Part shown: positions 7,550 to 14,888 of the stretch, piece after piece
Position numbering within the stretch: the first letter of the stretch is position 1
Layout: the number at the start of each line of letters is the position of its first letter
NCBI RefSeq assembly: GCF_900115715.1
Contig: NZ_FOXM01000011.1
Location: 78,798-142,797, forward strand
Reading direction: 5' to 3'
DNA length: 64,000 bases
From: Geopseudomonas sagittaria
Lineage (GTDB): Bacteria > Pseudomonadota > Gammaproteobacteria > Pseudomonadales > Pseudomonadaceae
Program-made: the position numbers and the translations under genes
Notes under the pieces: model-generated
Database searches by the model: none
What the model was told of the DNA's origin: nothing
What the model saw: only the letters and a program-made list of their open reading frames with translations

Positions 7550-9295
7550 TCAGTGGGGGGCGCGGGCGGCGCGGGTGGCGGTTTCGTCGAGATGGCCGTC
7601 GGCGTCGACGATCACCCCGTACTCGAGGCGGGCGCCCTCGGCGGAGACCAGGCCGTTGCGCAGGTCGGCGAGGACCGCGGCGATCGGCCGGCGCAGCGGG
7701 TCGCCGTAGCCACCGCCACCGGGGTTGACGTTGATCACCCGCTCGCCGGGGCGCACGGTCAGCACTGGGTTCTGGATGTAGTGGGTTTCCTCGCCGTCGG
7801 CGCGGCGGTGGATCAGGCGGCCGAGCTTGGGCTCGAGCAGCGCGTTGCGCGCGCCGGCGGCGCCGGCGGTGGCCAGCTGGCGGCCCTCGCCGAAGCCGAC
7901 CACGGTCATCTCGTGCTGCAGCGGTTCGATCTCCAGGCGGGTGCCGGAGCCGCCGCGGAATTCGCCGGCGCCGCCGCTGTCGCTCATCAGGCTGTAGCGG
8001 TGGATGACGATCGGGTAGGAGTACTCGAGCAGCTCGATGTCGCCGCTCATCAGCGCGCCGAAGCAGCACAGCGGGCCGCAGGCGTGCCAGCCGTCCATCA
8101 CCTTGTTGGCGCCGGCGCCGGAGATGATCGAGGCGAGCACCATGGTCACGTACTCGTCGCCGCCGCGGCGCGGGTCGTGGCCGGCGATGTTGATGCCGCT
8201 GGCGTGGCCCCAGGAGGCGGTGACGCGCTCGGGCGCGGCCTGCTCCAGCGCCAGGCGCACGGCGTCGGCGAGGGTCTCCATCGGCGTGGTGGTGCAGTTG
8301 ACGTGCGGAGCCGGCTCCTCGGCGTTGCACAGGGTGCCCTTGGGGCCGAGGTCGACGCTGACGCATCGGTACAGGCCTTCGTTGTAGGGCGGCGGCACCT
8401 GGGCGAACATCATCAGGCCGAGGAAGACGCCGGACACCGAGTTGCCCTCGTAGGAGTTGATGAAGTAGGGCACCTGCGGCGGACTGTCGATGCGCACGTG
8501 GGCCTCGTCGCCGCGGATCTCCACGTGGGCGGTGATCGCCAGCTCGCCGAGGCCGTGGCCGGAGTCCTCAAGGATCGCGGTGCCACTGTAGTGGCCGTCC
8601 GGCACGTCGCGCAGCAGGGCGCGCATGTGGCGGTCGGCCATGTTCTTCAGCTCGGCGATGCAGGCGCGCACCTGCTCGACGCCGTACTTGGCCACCAGCT
8701 CCAGCAGGTGGCGTTCGCCCACGCAGCAGGCGCCGTACTGGGCGTTGATGTCGCCCTCCTGGTAGGGGCGGGCGCGCATGTTGGTGAGCAGCAGGTTGAA
8801 CACGTCCTCGCGGCGCTTGCCGCCCGCCCACAGCTTGACCGGCGGGATGCGCAGGCCCTCGGCGTAGATCTCCTTGGCATCCGGGTTGTAGCCGGCCGGC
8901 ACCGGGCCGCCGATGTCGGTGAGGTGGCCCTTGCACACCGTCCAGAACACCAGCTCGCCCTGGTAGAACACCGGCTTGTACATGCAGCAGTCGAGGATGT
9001 GGCTGCCTTTGTAGGCTGGGTCGTTGTGGTAGATCACGTCGCCTTCGGCAATGTCGCCGGTGAAGAACTCGGCCACGCACTTCATCGCCGGGATCAGCGA
9101 ACCCAGGTGGATCGGGATGTCCTGGCCTTGCAGGATCATTTCCGGAAAGTGGTCGAACAGGGCGTTGGAATAGTCGTGGGCCAGGTTGAACACGCTCGAC
9201 CGGCCGGTCTTTTCCAGGGTCAGGGTCATCTCGCGCTGGGCCGTTTCCAGCGCGCCGCGCACGACCGCTAGGGTGATCGGATCTACTGTACTCAT
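7550..9295 (-). CDS. hyuB: ATP-dependent hydantoinase/lactamase subunit B
   Basis: A 581-residue HyuB/N-methylhydantoinase B/5-oxoprolinase B subunit, the partner that completes ring hydrolysis after phosphorylation by HyuA. Family stretches include the N-terminal DPITLAVVRGALE, a central HIGDI-like DIGGPVPAG segment, SPPQVPYFINSYEGN, and the glycine-rich RGGSGTRLEIEP and NPGGGGYGDP near the end. The length matches the family (about 520-590). It is the first gene of the hyuBA unit. The start ATG is preceded 13 bases upstream by AACAACAA and only a weak GGTGA ribosome site, an arrangement expected for a Crc/Hfq-repressed catabolic gene. A terminator for the preceding porin unit lies upstream. 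Confidence 0.88.
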   Translation of the reverse strand: MSTVDPITLAVVRGALETAQREMTLTLEKTGRSSVFNLAHDYSNALFDHFPEMILQGQDIPIHLGSLIPAMKCVAEFFTGDIAEGDVIYHNDPAYKGSHILDCCMYKPVFYQGELVFWTVCKGHLTDIGGPVPAGYNPDAKEIYAEGLRIPPVKLWAGGKRREDVFNLLLTNMRARPYQEGDINAQYGACCVGERHLLELVAKYGVEQVRACIAELKNMADRHMRALLRDVPDGHYSGTAILEDSGHGLGELAITAHVEIRGDEAHVRIDSPPQVPYFINSYEGNSVSGVFLGLMMFAQVPPPYNEGLYRCVSVDLGPKGTLCNAEEPAPHVNCTTTPMETLADAVRLALEQAAPERVTASWGHASGINIAGHDPRRGGDEYVTMVLASIISGAGANKVMDGWHACGPLCCFGALMSGDIELLEYSYPIVIHRYSLMSDSGGAGEFRGGSGTRLEIEPLQHEMTVVGFGEGRQLATAGAAGARNALLEPKLGRLIHRRADGEETHYIQNPVLTVRPGERVINVNPGGGGYGDPLRRPIAAVLADLRNGLVSAEGARLEYGVIVDADGHLDETATRAARAPH

Positions 9296-9308
9296 GGGTC
9301 ACCACATA

Positions 9309-9316
9309 TTGTTGTT
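9309..9316 (-). promoter_or_regulatory. Hfq/Crc catabolite-activity motif, hyuB leader
   Basis: AACAACAA on the minus strand, an exact match to AANAANAA, ends 13 bases before the hyuB ATG. In pseudomonads Hfq with Crc binds such sites to block translation of genes for less-preferred carbon sources. The call rests on motif and position only. Confidence 0.6.
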
Positions 9317-9379
9317 GTCGGACAGGGGCGCCGTGGAAGGTGCCGCCTTGGCTTACAAGCTACGCGGCGCGCGGCGGGC

Positions 9380-9399
9380 GGGCTTGTCGCGGGGTGCAC
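9380..9399 (-). promoter_or_regulatory. Motif shared between the hyuB and permease upstream regions
   Basis: Reading minus, GTGCACCCCGCGACAAGCCC here recurs almost unchanged at 13149-13168 (one extra A) and in degenerate form at 12248-12268, both upstream of the permease gene or its duplicated copy. A second GTGCAC lies about 20 bases further upstream of hyuB. It is a plausible activator site for the AraC-type regulator, by inference. Confidence 0.4.
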
Positions 9400-9443
9400 C
9401 GGTTTTTGCGCGCAAGTGCACTGGGCTGGTGGGGCAGCGGAAC

Positions 9444-9470
9444 AAAAAAAGGCCAGCGCGAGGCTGGCCT
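9444..9470 (-). terminator. Terminator after the porin gene
   Basis: On the minus strand AGGCCAGC and GCTGGCCT form an 8-bp stem with a five-base loop, followed by seven T. It lies 33 bases after the porin stop and separates the permease-porin unit from hyuBA. Confidence 0.85.
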
Positions 9471-9502
9471 GAAAGGGGCAGAACAGGTGGAGGCGTGGCG
9501 GG

Positions 9503-10693
9503 CTAGAAGTAGTAGCCGATGTTGCTGTACAGCTGGTTTTCCCAGCGCTCGCTGCCGCCGGCGCCGAGGCTCTGGGTGTAGCTGCCGCCGCCGATGTACG
9601 GGTCGTGCTTGCCGTGCAGCCATTCCAGGGCGATCCACAGCGGGCCGAGGGTGAACGAGCTGCCGGCGATGAAGCGCTCGGAGTCCGCGAAGCCGCTGGC
9701 GTCCTTGGCGAAGCGGCTGTAGTTGGCGTACAGCTTGACCCCGGACAGCCAGCCGTACTGGCCGGGCAGCGCGTAGCTGAGGTCGGCGACGTACAGGTTG
9801 CCCCTGGCGGCGACGTTGAAGGTGCCGTCGAAGCTGCCGAAGGTCACCAGGCGGTCGCTGCCGGGGTTGTCCGGGCTCATTTGCTGGCGCGCCGCCAGCA
9901 CCTGCACGCTCCAGGGGCCGTTCTGGCCGAGGTAGTGCACGGCGAAGGCGCGGCGGTCGCCGTCGCCGCCGGTGTCCTGGTTCTCCAGCGTCGAGGTCAG
10001 CGCCGAGACGCCGGCCTCCGAGGCCCAGTCGCCCAGCTGGAAGTGGCGCGCCAGGCGGGCGACGAAGATGTTCTCCTCGTGGTTGTCGCTGCCGTCCACC
10101 ACGTAGGCGTCGGCCGTGGCTACTCCGGTGCCGTAGGTGGTGCCGCCGCGGCTGGTGCCGTGGCCCTGCTCGGCGGGCATGGCGAACCAGGCCGCCTGCA
10201 GGTCCCAGTCGGCGTTCTTCTGCTGGTACTTGATGCCGATGTCCTGGGCGTCCTCCAGGCCGATCACGCTGCCCAGGGTCTCGAAGAAGGTGCTGCCGTA
10301 GTAAGGCTGCAGGCCGAACGGCACCGGGATCAGGCCGGCCTGCAGCTGGCGTTCGGCATCGAACTTGTAGCCCAGCCAGGCGTATTCGGCGAAGGAGACG
10401 TCGCCGACCTCGTCGGTGTAGTCGAACGGATAGTGCTTGCCGTAGAAGCGGTACTTGGCGGCGCCGATCCAGCTGTCCGAGTCGTAGGTGGCGGTGAGGA
10501 AGAAGGTGTCGAAGCCGAGTTTGGACAGGTCGCGGTCCGGGTCGTAGTCCAGGCGGCCGCGGATCGCGCCGCCGAGGTCGAGGTTGTCGGTGACCTGCAC
10601 GGCGGCGGCCGGCAGGGCGAAGGCGGCCAGCAGCGGCGCGGCCAGCAGCGGCCACAGCAGCAGGGCGGTGCGGCGGGGAAGTGGGTGACGCAT
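9503..10693 (-). CDS. Outer-membrane porin
   Basis: A 396-residue outer-membrane beta-barrel protein with a signal peptide (RRTALLLWPLLAAPLLAAF, cleavage probably after ALPAAA). Beta-strand alternation is clear throughout, and the last residues are SNIGYYF, the terminal-Phe signature recognised by the BAM complex. The start ATG at 10691-10693 follows GGAG by 7 bases and precedes a good signal sequence, although the frame is open much further upstream. It resembles OprO/P- or DcaP-like general porins more than OprD, but I cannot place it firmly. Lying between the permease and hyuBA, it probably admits the same substrate across the outer membrane. Confidence 0.82.
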   Translation of the reverse strand: MRHPLPRRTALLLWPLLAAPLLAAFALPAAAVQVTDNLDLGGAIRGRLDYDPDRDLSKLGFDTFFLTATYDSDSWIGAAKYRFYGKHYPFDYTDEVGDVSFAEYAWLGYKFDAERQLQAGLIPVPFGLQPYYGSTFFETLGSVIGLEDAQDIGIKYQQKNADWDLQAAWFAMPAEQGHGTSRGGTTYGTGVATADAYVVDGSDNHEENIFVARLARHFQLGDWASEAGVSALTSTLENQDTGGDGDRRAFAVHYLGQNGPWSVQVLAARQQMSPDNPGSDRLVTFGSFDGTFNVAARGNLYVADLSYALPGQYGWLSGVKLYANYSRFAKDASGFADSERFIAGSSFTLGPLWIALEWLHGKHDPYIGGGSYTQSLGAGGSERWENQLYSNIGYYF

Positions 10694-10713
10694 CGGGTGT
10701 CTCCGGGATGTTG

Positions 10714-10721
10714 TCGTTGTT
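10714..10721 (-). promoter_or_regulatory. Hfq/Crc-type motif, porin leader
   Basis: AACAACGA on the minus strand within AAAACAACGACAAC, a 7/8 match to AANAANAA, 20 bases before the porin ATG and just upstream of its GGAG. The same core, AAAACAACGA, stands before the araC-type gene. Confidence 0.5.
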
Positions 10722-10734
10722 TTGCGGGCACACC

Positions 10735-10765
10735 GGAAGCGCGCCGCAGGCAGCGGCGCGCTTCC
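10735..10765. repeat. Intercistronic hairpin between permease and porin
   Basis: GGAAGCGCGCCGC (10735-10747) and its exact complement (10753-10765) form a 13-bp stem with a 5-base loop. There is no T-run, so it is more likely an mRNA-stabilising or pausing hairpin than a full terminator. It lies 60 bases after the permease stop. Confidence 0.6.
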
Positions 10766-10824
10766 GTCGGGCGGCGTTCCGTAACGCGGGGAGGGAGCCG
10801 GGCAGGCGGGCGCCTGCGCCGGGC

Positions 10825-12162
10825 TCAGAGGCTGTCGGTGCTGGCCGACCAGGCGCGCCGGCGGCCGGCGCAGAGCAGCCGGTAGCCGGCGAAGGCGACG
10901 ACGAAGGTCGCCGGCGCCGAGAAGGTCGCCAGGCTGGCGTCGCCGGCCTTGAGCAGGACGATGCCGGTGGCGGCGGCGCCGAACCAGGCGAGCAGGCCGC
11001 GGGTGTCGAACGCCGGCAGGCTGGCGTCGTCGGCCACGGGCACGCCGCGGGCGGCGAGGATGTGCGCCAGGGCGATGGCCACCCAGGCGACGATGAAGAT
11101 GCTCTGCCAGGCCAGCGCCTGGAGGATGTAGCTGAACACGTCGAAGCGCATCAGCAGGTAGACGGTGAGGCCGGTGAGCGCCGCCCACACCACGTAGGGC
11201 ACGCGACCGAGGCCAAGGCTGGCGCCCAGCGCCTGCAGGTTGGTGGCGCCGAGGAAGAAGTTGCCGGTGTTGATGCGAGTCTGGGTGACCCACACGAACA
11301 GCAGGCCCCAGAGGCCCATCAGCTGGACGATCGACAACACCACCGACACCTCGCTGACACCGCCCTCGGTGGGGATGGTGGCGGCGAGGAAGATCCCGGC
11401 CAGGCCGTTGAGCAGGAAGGCCACGGCGTAGAACGGCATGCCGAAGTTGACGCGCGCGTGGTAGTCGCTGTCCTCGGGGCGGCCGAAGCGGGCGTAGTCC
11501 CAGGTGTACATCATCAGCACCCAGACGCCCATGAAGTAGGTGAAGCAGTTCCACCAGCCGTACGCGGGCGCGCCGCCTTCCGGCGCCAGCTCCAGCCAGG
11601 CGGAGGAGTAGCCGTACTGGTCCACCGCCATCAGCAGCGCCGCGACCAGGCCGAGCAGGTACAGCGGCAGCAACACGCCGTTGAGCTTGTCCAGCCAGCG
11701 CATGGCGTGGCCGAAGATCAGCAGCACGCTGTACACCACCACCACCAGCAGGAAGGCTTGCTCCAGGCTGATCGCGCTCGCGTAGTGGTTGAACGCCACC
11801 GCCATCACCGAGCCCTCGAAGGCGGCGTAGTAGATGGCGGTAGCGCTGAACAGCAGGGTCGCTAGGGCGGCGCCGGCGCGGCCGAACAGGCGCCGCGAGA
11901 ACTGCGCCACCGACAGCCCGCTGGCGATGGCGTAGCGGCTGATCAGCGCGTTGATCGCCCCGTAGCAGACCACCGACAGCAGCAGGCCGATGATCGCGTT
12001 GCGCGTGCCGAAGCCCATCGCCAGGGCGGCGCCGACCACCAGGTAGAACATCGCGCTGCAGATGCCCCACCAGGCCATGGTCAGCGAGCCGCGGCTGAGG
12101 CGTTGATCGAGGGGGACCGCGCTATCGGTACCCGAATGCTGGTTTGCAGGTTTTCCGGCCAT
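10825..12162 (-). CDS. NCS1 family (nucleobase/hydantoin) permease
   Basis: A 445-residue inner-membrane transporter of the nucleobase:cation symporter-1 family with about 12 hydrophobic segments from residue 28 to 430. The N-terminal amphipathic stretch before TM1, the TM1 break, and a WWNCFTYFMGVWVLMMYTWDYARF segment in the middle fit NCS1 proteins such as CodB- and Mhp1-type carriers. NCS1 members carry cytosine, uracil, allantoin or hydantoins by cation symport. Next to hyuAB a hydantoin- or lactam-type substrate is likely. The leader carries AACAACAACAA immediately upstream of the start. A second, broken fragment of a similar permease lies at 12996-13070. Confidence 0.85.
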   Translation of the reverse strand: MAGKPANQHSGTDSAVPLDQRLSRGSLTMAWWGICSAMFYLVVGAALAMGFGTRNAIIGLLLSVVCYGAINALISRYAIASGLSVAQFSRRLFGRAGAALATLLFSATAIYYAAFEGSVMAVAFNHYASAISLEQAFLLVVVVYSVLLIFGHAMRWLDKLNGVLLPLYLLGLVAALLMAVDQYGYSSAWLELAPEGGAPAYGWWNCFTYFMGVWVLMMYTWDYARFGRPEDSDYHARVNFGMPFYAVAFLLNGLAGIFLAATIPTEGGVSEVSVVLSIVQLMGLWGLLFVWVTQTRINTGNFFLGATNLQALGASLGLGRVPYVVWAALTGLTVYLLMRFDVFSYILQALAWQSIFIVAWVAIALAHILAARGVPVADDASLPAFDTRGLLAWFGAAATGIVLLKAGDASLATFSAPATFVVAFAGYRLLCAGRRRAWSASTDSL

Positions 12163-12357
12163 GACAGATCTCTTGTTGTTGTTGGAAGAAGCGAGAGGTC
12201 ATGACAGTAGGAAAATCGCCGCGCCCGGGCTTGCTGTTGCAGGCCCGGGCTTTTGTCGATGGGTGTACTGGGGCTGCGCGGCGCCTGCCGCGCGGGGTTC
12301 AGCGCGGATACAGCGGCGGCAGAGAACCGGACGGCGGTTCGCCGTTGGCGAGGTGTG
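12163..12357. repeat. Segmental duplication, copy A (next to the permease)
   Basis: This stretch is a diverged direct copy of 13071-13258. Shared landmarks in order are ACAGATCTC, GTTGGAAG-AGCGAGAGGTCATGAC, a GCAGGCCCGGGCTT block, CGCGCGGCGCCTGCCGCGC, and AGCGCGGATACAGCGGCGGCAG. The right end (12299-12357) is a remnant of the 3' end of batD and would encode HLANGEPPSGSLPPLYPR and a stop. The left part is the permease leader and promoter region. Confidence 0.85.
12173..12183 (-). promoter_or_regulatory. Double Hfq/Crc-type motif, permease leader
   Basis: AACAACAACAA on the minus strand contains two overlapping exact AANAANAA matches and ends 10 bases before the permease ATG, where the ribosome site should be. 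The only Shine-Dalgarno candidate is a weak AGAGA overlapping it. Confidence 0.6.
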
Positions 12358-12465
12358 TGACGGCAGCCGTTGTCGCAAGGCCTGAGCAATTCAGGACATA
12401 TGAAGGCCGGCGGCCGACGACCCGATGGGCCGTTCGCGGCAGGCGCAAGCAGCCCCCGCCGCGCG

Positions 12466-12945
12466 TCAGCCGCGCCGAGCCGCTTCGATTGTGGCGATGT
12501 CGATCTTTCCCATCTGCATCATCGCCTCGAATGCGCGCTTGGCCGCCGCACGATCGGGATCGGCCAGCGCCTCCATGAGGACGCGTGGGGTGATCTGCCA
12601 CCAAACCCCCCACTTGTCCTTGCACCAGCCGCATTCGCTTTCCTGGCCGCCGTTGCCAACGATGGCATGCCACAGGCGGTCGGTTTCGGCTTGGTCGTCG
12701 GTGGCAACCTGGAATGAGAACGCCTCGTTGTGCTTGATCCCCGGGCCGCCGTTGAGGCCCATGCAAGGAATGCCCAGCACGGTGAACTCGACCACCAGGA
12801 CATCGTCCTGCTTGCCGGCAGGATAGTCGCCGGGCGCGCGAATGATGGCTCCCACGGCGCTGTCCGGAAAGGTCTCGGCGTAGAACTTCGCTGCGTCCGC
12901 TGCGGTGCCGTCGTACCAGAGGCAGATCGTGTTCTTGCTGGCCAT
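12466..12945 (-). CDS. PhnB-like VOC-fold protein
   Basis: A 159-residue protein of the PhnB / 3-demethylubiquinone methyltransferase-like group within the vicinal-oxygen-chelate (glyoxalase/bleomycin resistance) superfamily. It begins MASKNTICLWYDG and has the group's typical CMGLNGGPGIKHNEAFSFQV, ESECGWCKDKWGVWWQITP and a C-terminal AFEAMMQMGKIDIATIE. Members are soluble and dimeric; most have no proven activity. GGAGACGAGC precedes the ATG. The gene stands alone between two direct copies of the batD-permease boundary, so it was probably brought in or trapped by the event that duplicated that region. Confidence 0.85.
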   Translation of the reverse strand: MASKNTICLWYDGTAADAAKFYAETFPDSAVGAIIRAPGDYPAGKQDDVLVVEFTVLGIPCMGLNGGPGIKHNEAFSFQVATDDQAETDRLWHAIVGNGGQESECGWCKDKWGVWWQITPRVLMEALADPDRAAAKRAFEAMMQMGKIDIATIEAARRG

Positions 12946-12995
12946 GCTCGTCTCCAACGGGTGAGCGGTGGTTGACTCACGAAGGCTAGCCGAGT

Positions 12996-13070
12996 TTGGG
13001 CTGATCAGCGCGTTGGCCGCCCCGTAGGTGACCAGCGACAGCCGCAGGTCGACGATCGCGTTGCGCGGAC
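12996..13070 (-). pseudogene. Fragment of a second NCS1 permease gene
   Basis: Read on the minus strand the segment encodes RNAIVDLRLSLVTYGAANALIS, matching residues about 54-75 of the intact permease (RNAIIGLLLSVVCYGAINALIS). It is joined directly to the ACAGATCTC leader sequence, so about 156 bases with the permease start codon are missing, and the similarity stops after the ALIS. It is a clear relic of a duplicated or replaced permease gene. Confidence 0.8.
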
Positions 13071-13258
13071 AGATCTCTGGTTGTTGGAAGCAGCGAGAGG
13101 TCATGACCGTTGGAAAGTCGCCGCCCCCGGACTTGCTGATGCAGGCCCGGGCTTTGTCGCGGGGTGCACTGGGGCCGCGCGGCGCCTGCCGCGCAGGGCT
13201 CAGCGCGGATACAGCGGCGGCAGCGAGCCGGACGGCGGCTCGCCGTTGGCGAGGTGGT
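13071..13258. repeat. Segmental duplication, copy B (next to batD)
   Basis: The counterpart of 12163-12357. It runs from the former permease leader (CAGATCTCTGGTTGTTGGAAG) through the spacer to the last 59 bases of intact batD. The two copies are direct repeats with about 80-90 percent identity by eye and flank the VOC-fold gene. Confidence 0.85.
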
Positions 13259-14888
13259 GGGCGGGTGGCAGGCTGCCGACGGCCTGCCACAGCGCCTCGC
13301 CCTGCCAGGAGTGGCCGGTTTCGCTGTACAGCGCGCCGTTGAGGCCGTCGAGGGCGTCGGACAGCGGCACGTAGCGCGCGGCCATGTCGGCGAGGGTTTC
13401 CGGCTGCTGGCGCGCCCAGGCGTCCAGCGCCTGGCGGGTGGCGTGGGGATCGTTGCTCTGGCAGGCGCGGCGCAGGTCGTCCTGCAGGGTGCGCGGGCTG
13501 GGGCCGCTGACCGCGGCGCGGATCACCGCCGGCAGGCGCCGCGCGCGCCACCACAGGCCGAAGCCGAGCAGGGTGGTCAGGGCGAAGATGGCAGTGGCCA
13601 GCTGCCACGGCCACAGGCGCACGCCGACTGCCACCGGGGTGCTGGGCATTACGGGCGTGGCATCCACCACCAGTGCCGGGTTGTCCGCCACCTCGAGGCT
13701 GCGGGCCGGCAGCCGGCTGTGCATCAGGCGATCCTCGACGGTGTTCCACCACACCACCTCCAGCGCCGGCAGCTCGATGCGTCCGGCCACGGTCGGCACC
13801 AGCGCGCTGCTTTCCTCGCGGCTGCCGATCAGGCCGAAGGCGCCGTTGCGGTTGCTCAGCCGTGGTTGTTCCGGATAGCGGCGCAGCCAGCGCTCCTGCA
13901 CCGGGGTTTCCAGCAGCGGCAGCTGCGAGCTGGCCAGCCCCTCGGCGCGGATCAGCAGGCTGCGGGTCAGCGATTCGCCGACCTGGACCTGGTCCGGCTC
14001 CGGGCTCCAGTGCTCGCTCAGGTTCAGCACCCGCGCCGGCAGCCAGGGCGCGCCGGCCGGGTAGTCGGCCGGCTTGGGCTTGACCCGCAGGGTCAGCGGC
14101 GGCGAGCGCACTTCCACCGGCCGCCCGCTGCGCGGACCGAATGGCTGCTGGCTGGCCGCGTCCGGATCGAGGGCGGTGGCACTGAACAGCAGGGCGGGGA
14201 TCGTCAGCTCGCCGCTCCGCTGGGGAAACAGCGCATAGCGCGTTTCGATCACGCCGTGGCGCACGCCGCCGATCAGGGTCTCGTAGGTACGCTGCGGACC
14301 CAGCGGCTCCACGCGTGCCTCGGCGATCTCCAGCGGGCTCAGGCGGCTGTCGTCGTACAGCGCCAGCGAGTGGTAGACGCTCAGGGTGAGGATGGCCTGG
14401 GCCTGCACGTAGACGCTGTCCTGATCGAGCTGGGCGTCGACGAAGACCGGCGCCAGGGCGTGCTCGGCGGCGACCGGCCTGGCCTCGCTGACCTGCAGGA
14501 CGATGGCCGGCGAGCGCGCCTCGCCGATCTGCAGCGAGGGGATCTGCAGCTGCCCGGCCACGCGCGGCTGCAGGCCGATGACCAGTCGGCTGTTGAGGTT
14601 GCCCGGCTCGTCGTCATCACCCTGGCGGGTCAGCAGGCGGGTGTCGAGGATCTCGAACTGTTCCTCGAGAGGCGTCAGGTCGGGGCGGCCGAACAGGATC
14701 GGGTCGTCGCTCTCCAGGGTCAGCTCGACGATTTCGCCCACCGCCAGCGCGTTGCGGTCGACCCGCGCCTGCAGTTCGGCGGCCTGGCTGGCGATCGGCA
14801 GGGTGCATGCCGCCACCAGGCAGAGCAGGGCGCGCAGCCAGCGGCGGGGGCGCGGGGTCGGGGCCGGGGTGTGCATGGAGGCGCTCAT
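13200..14888 (-). CDS. batD: BatD-like protein (oxygen tolerance)
   Basis: A 562-residue membrane protein of the BatD family. A signal sequence (WLRALLCLVAACTLPIASQA) is followed by a long periplasmic region of Ig-like repeats (LQARVDRNALAVGEIVELTLES is typical), a transmembrane segment near residue 430-450 (WQLATAIFALTTLLGFGLWW) and a cytoplasmic C-terminal tail. The start at 14888 overlaps the stop of the batB gene (ATGA). It is the last gene of the moxR-bat operon and is thought to help a MoxR/VWA envelope-stress complex. Part of its 3' end is duplicated at 12299-12357. Confidence 0.82.
   Translation of the reverse strand: MSASMHTPAPTPRPRRWLRALLCLVAACTLPIASQAAELQARVDRNALAVGEIVELTLESDDPILFGRPDLTPLEEQFEILDTRLLTRQGDDDEPGNLNSRLVIGLQPRVAGQLQIPSLQIGEARSPAIVLQVSEARPVAAEHALAPVFVDAQLDQDSVYVQAQAILTLSVYHSLALYDDSRLSPLEIAEARVEPLGPQRTYETLIGGVRHGVIETRYALFPQRSGELTIPALLFSATALDPDAASQQPFGPRSGRPVEVRSPPLTLRVKPKPADYPAGAPWLPARVLNLSEHWSPEPDQVQVGESLTRSLLIRAEGLASSQLPLLETPVQERWLRRYPEQPRLSNRNGAFGLIGSREESSALVPTVAGRIELPALEVVWWNTVEDRLMHSRLPARSLEVADNPALVVDATPVMPSTPVAVGVRLWPWQLATAIFALTTLLGFGLWWRARRLPAVIRAAVSGPSPRTLQDDLRRACQSNDPHATRQALDAWARQQPETLADMAARYVPLSDALDGLNGALYSETGHSWQGEALWQAVGSLPPAHHLANGEPPSGSLPPLYPR

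Noticed and set aside
5372..9271. A 1299-codon open frame on the plus strand opposite hyuA and hyuB
   Set aside because: Its composition (Ala/Gly/Val/His/Gln runs without any domain) is that of an antisense shadow in GC-rich DNA, and both minus-strand genes have clear families.
10681..11865. A plus-strand frame opposite the permease gene
   Set aside because: Low-complexity Ala/Gly/Gln/His sequence typical of shadow frames; the minus-strand permease is certain.
9503..12070. An 855-residue frame fusing sequence under the permease to the porin
   Set aside because: Only the part from 10693 is porin and has a signal peptide and ribosome site; the rest lies in a shadow frame of the permease gene.
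12466..13752. A 428-residue minus-strand frame that joins the VOC protein to upstream sequence
   Set aside because: The upstream part is an out-of-frame reading of batD and the permease remnant. The VOC gene has its own GGAG and ATG at 12945.
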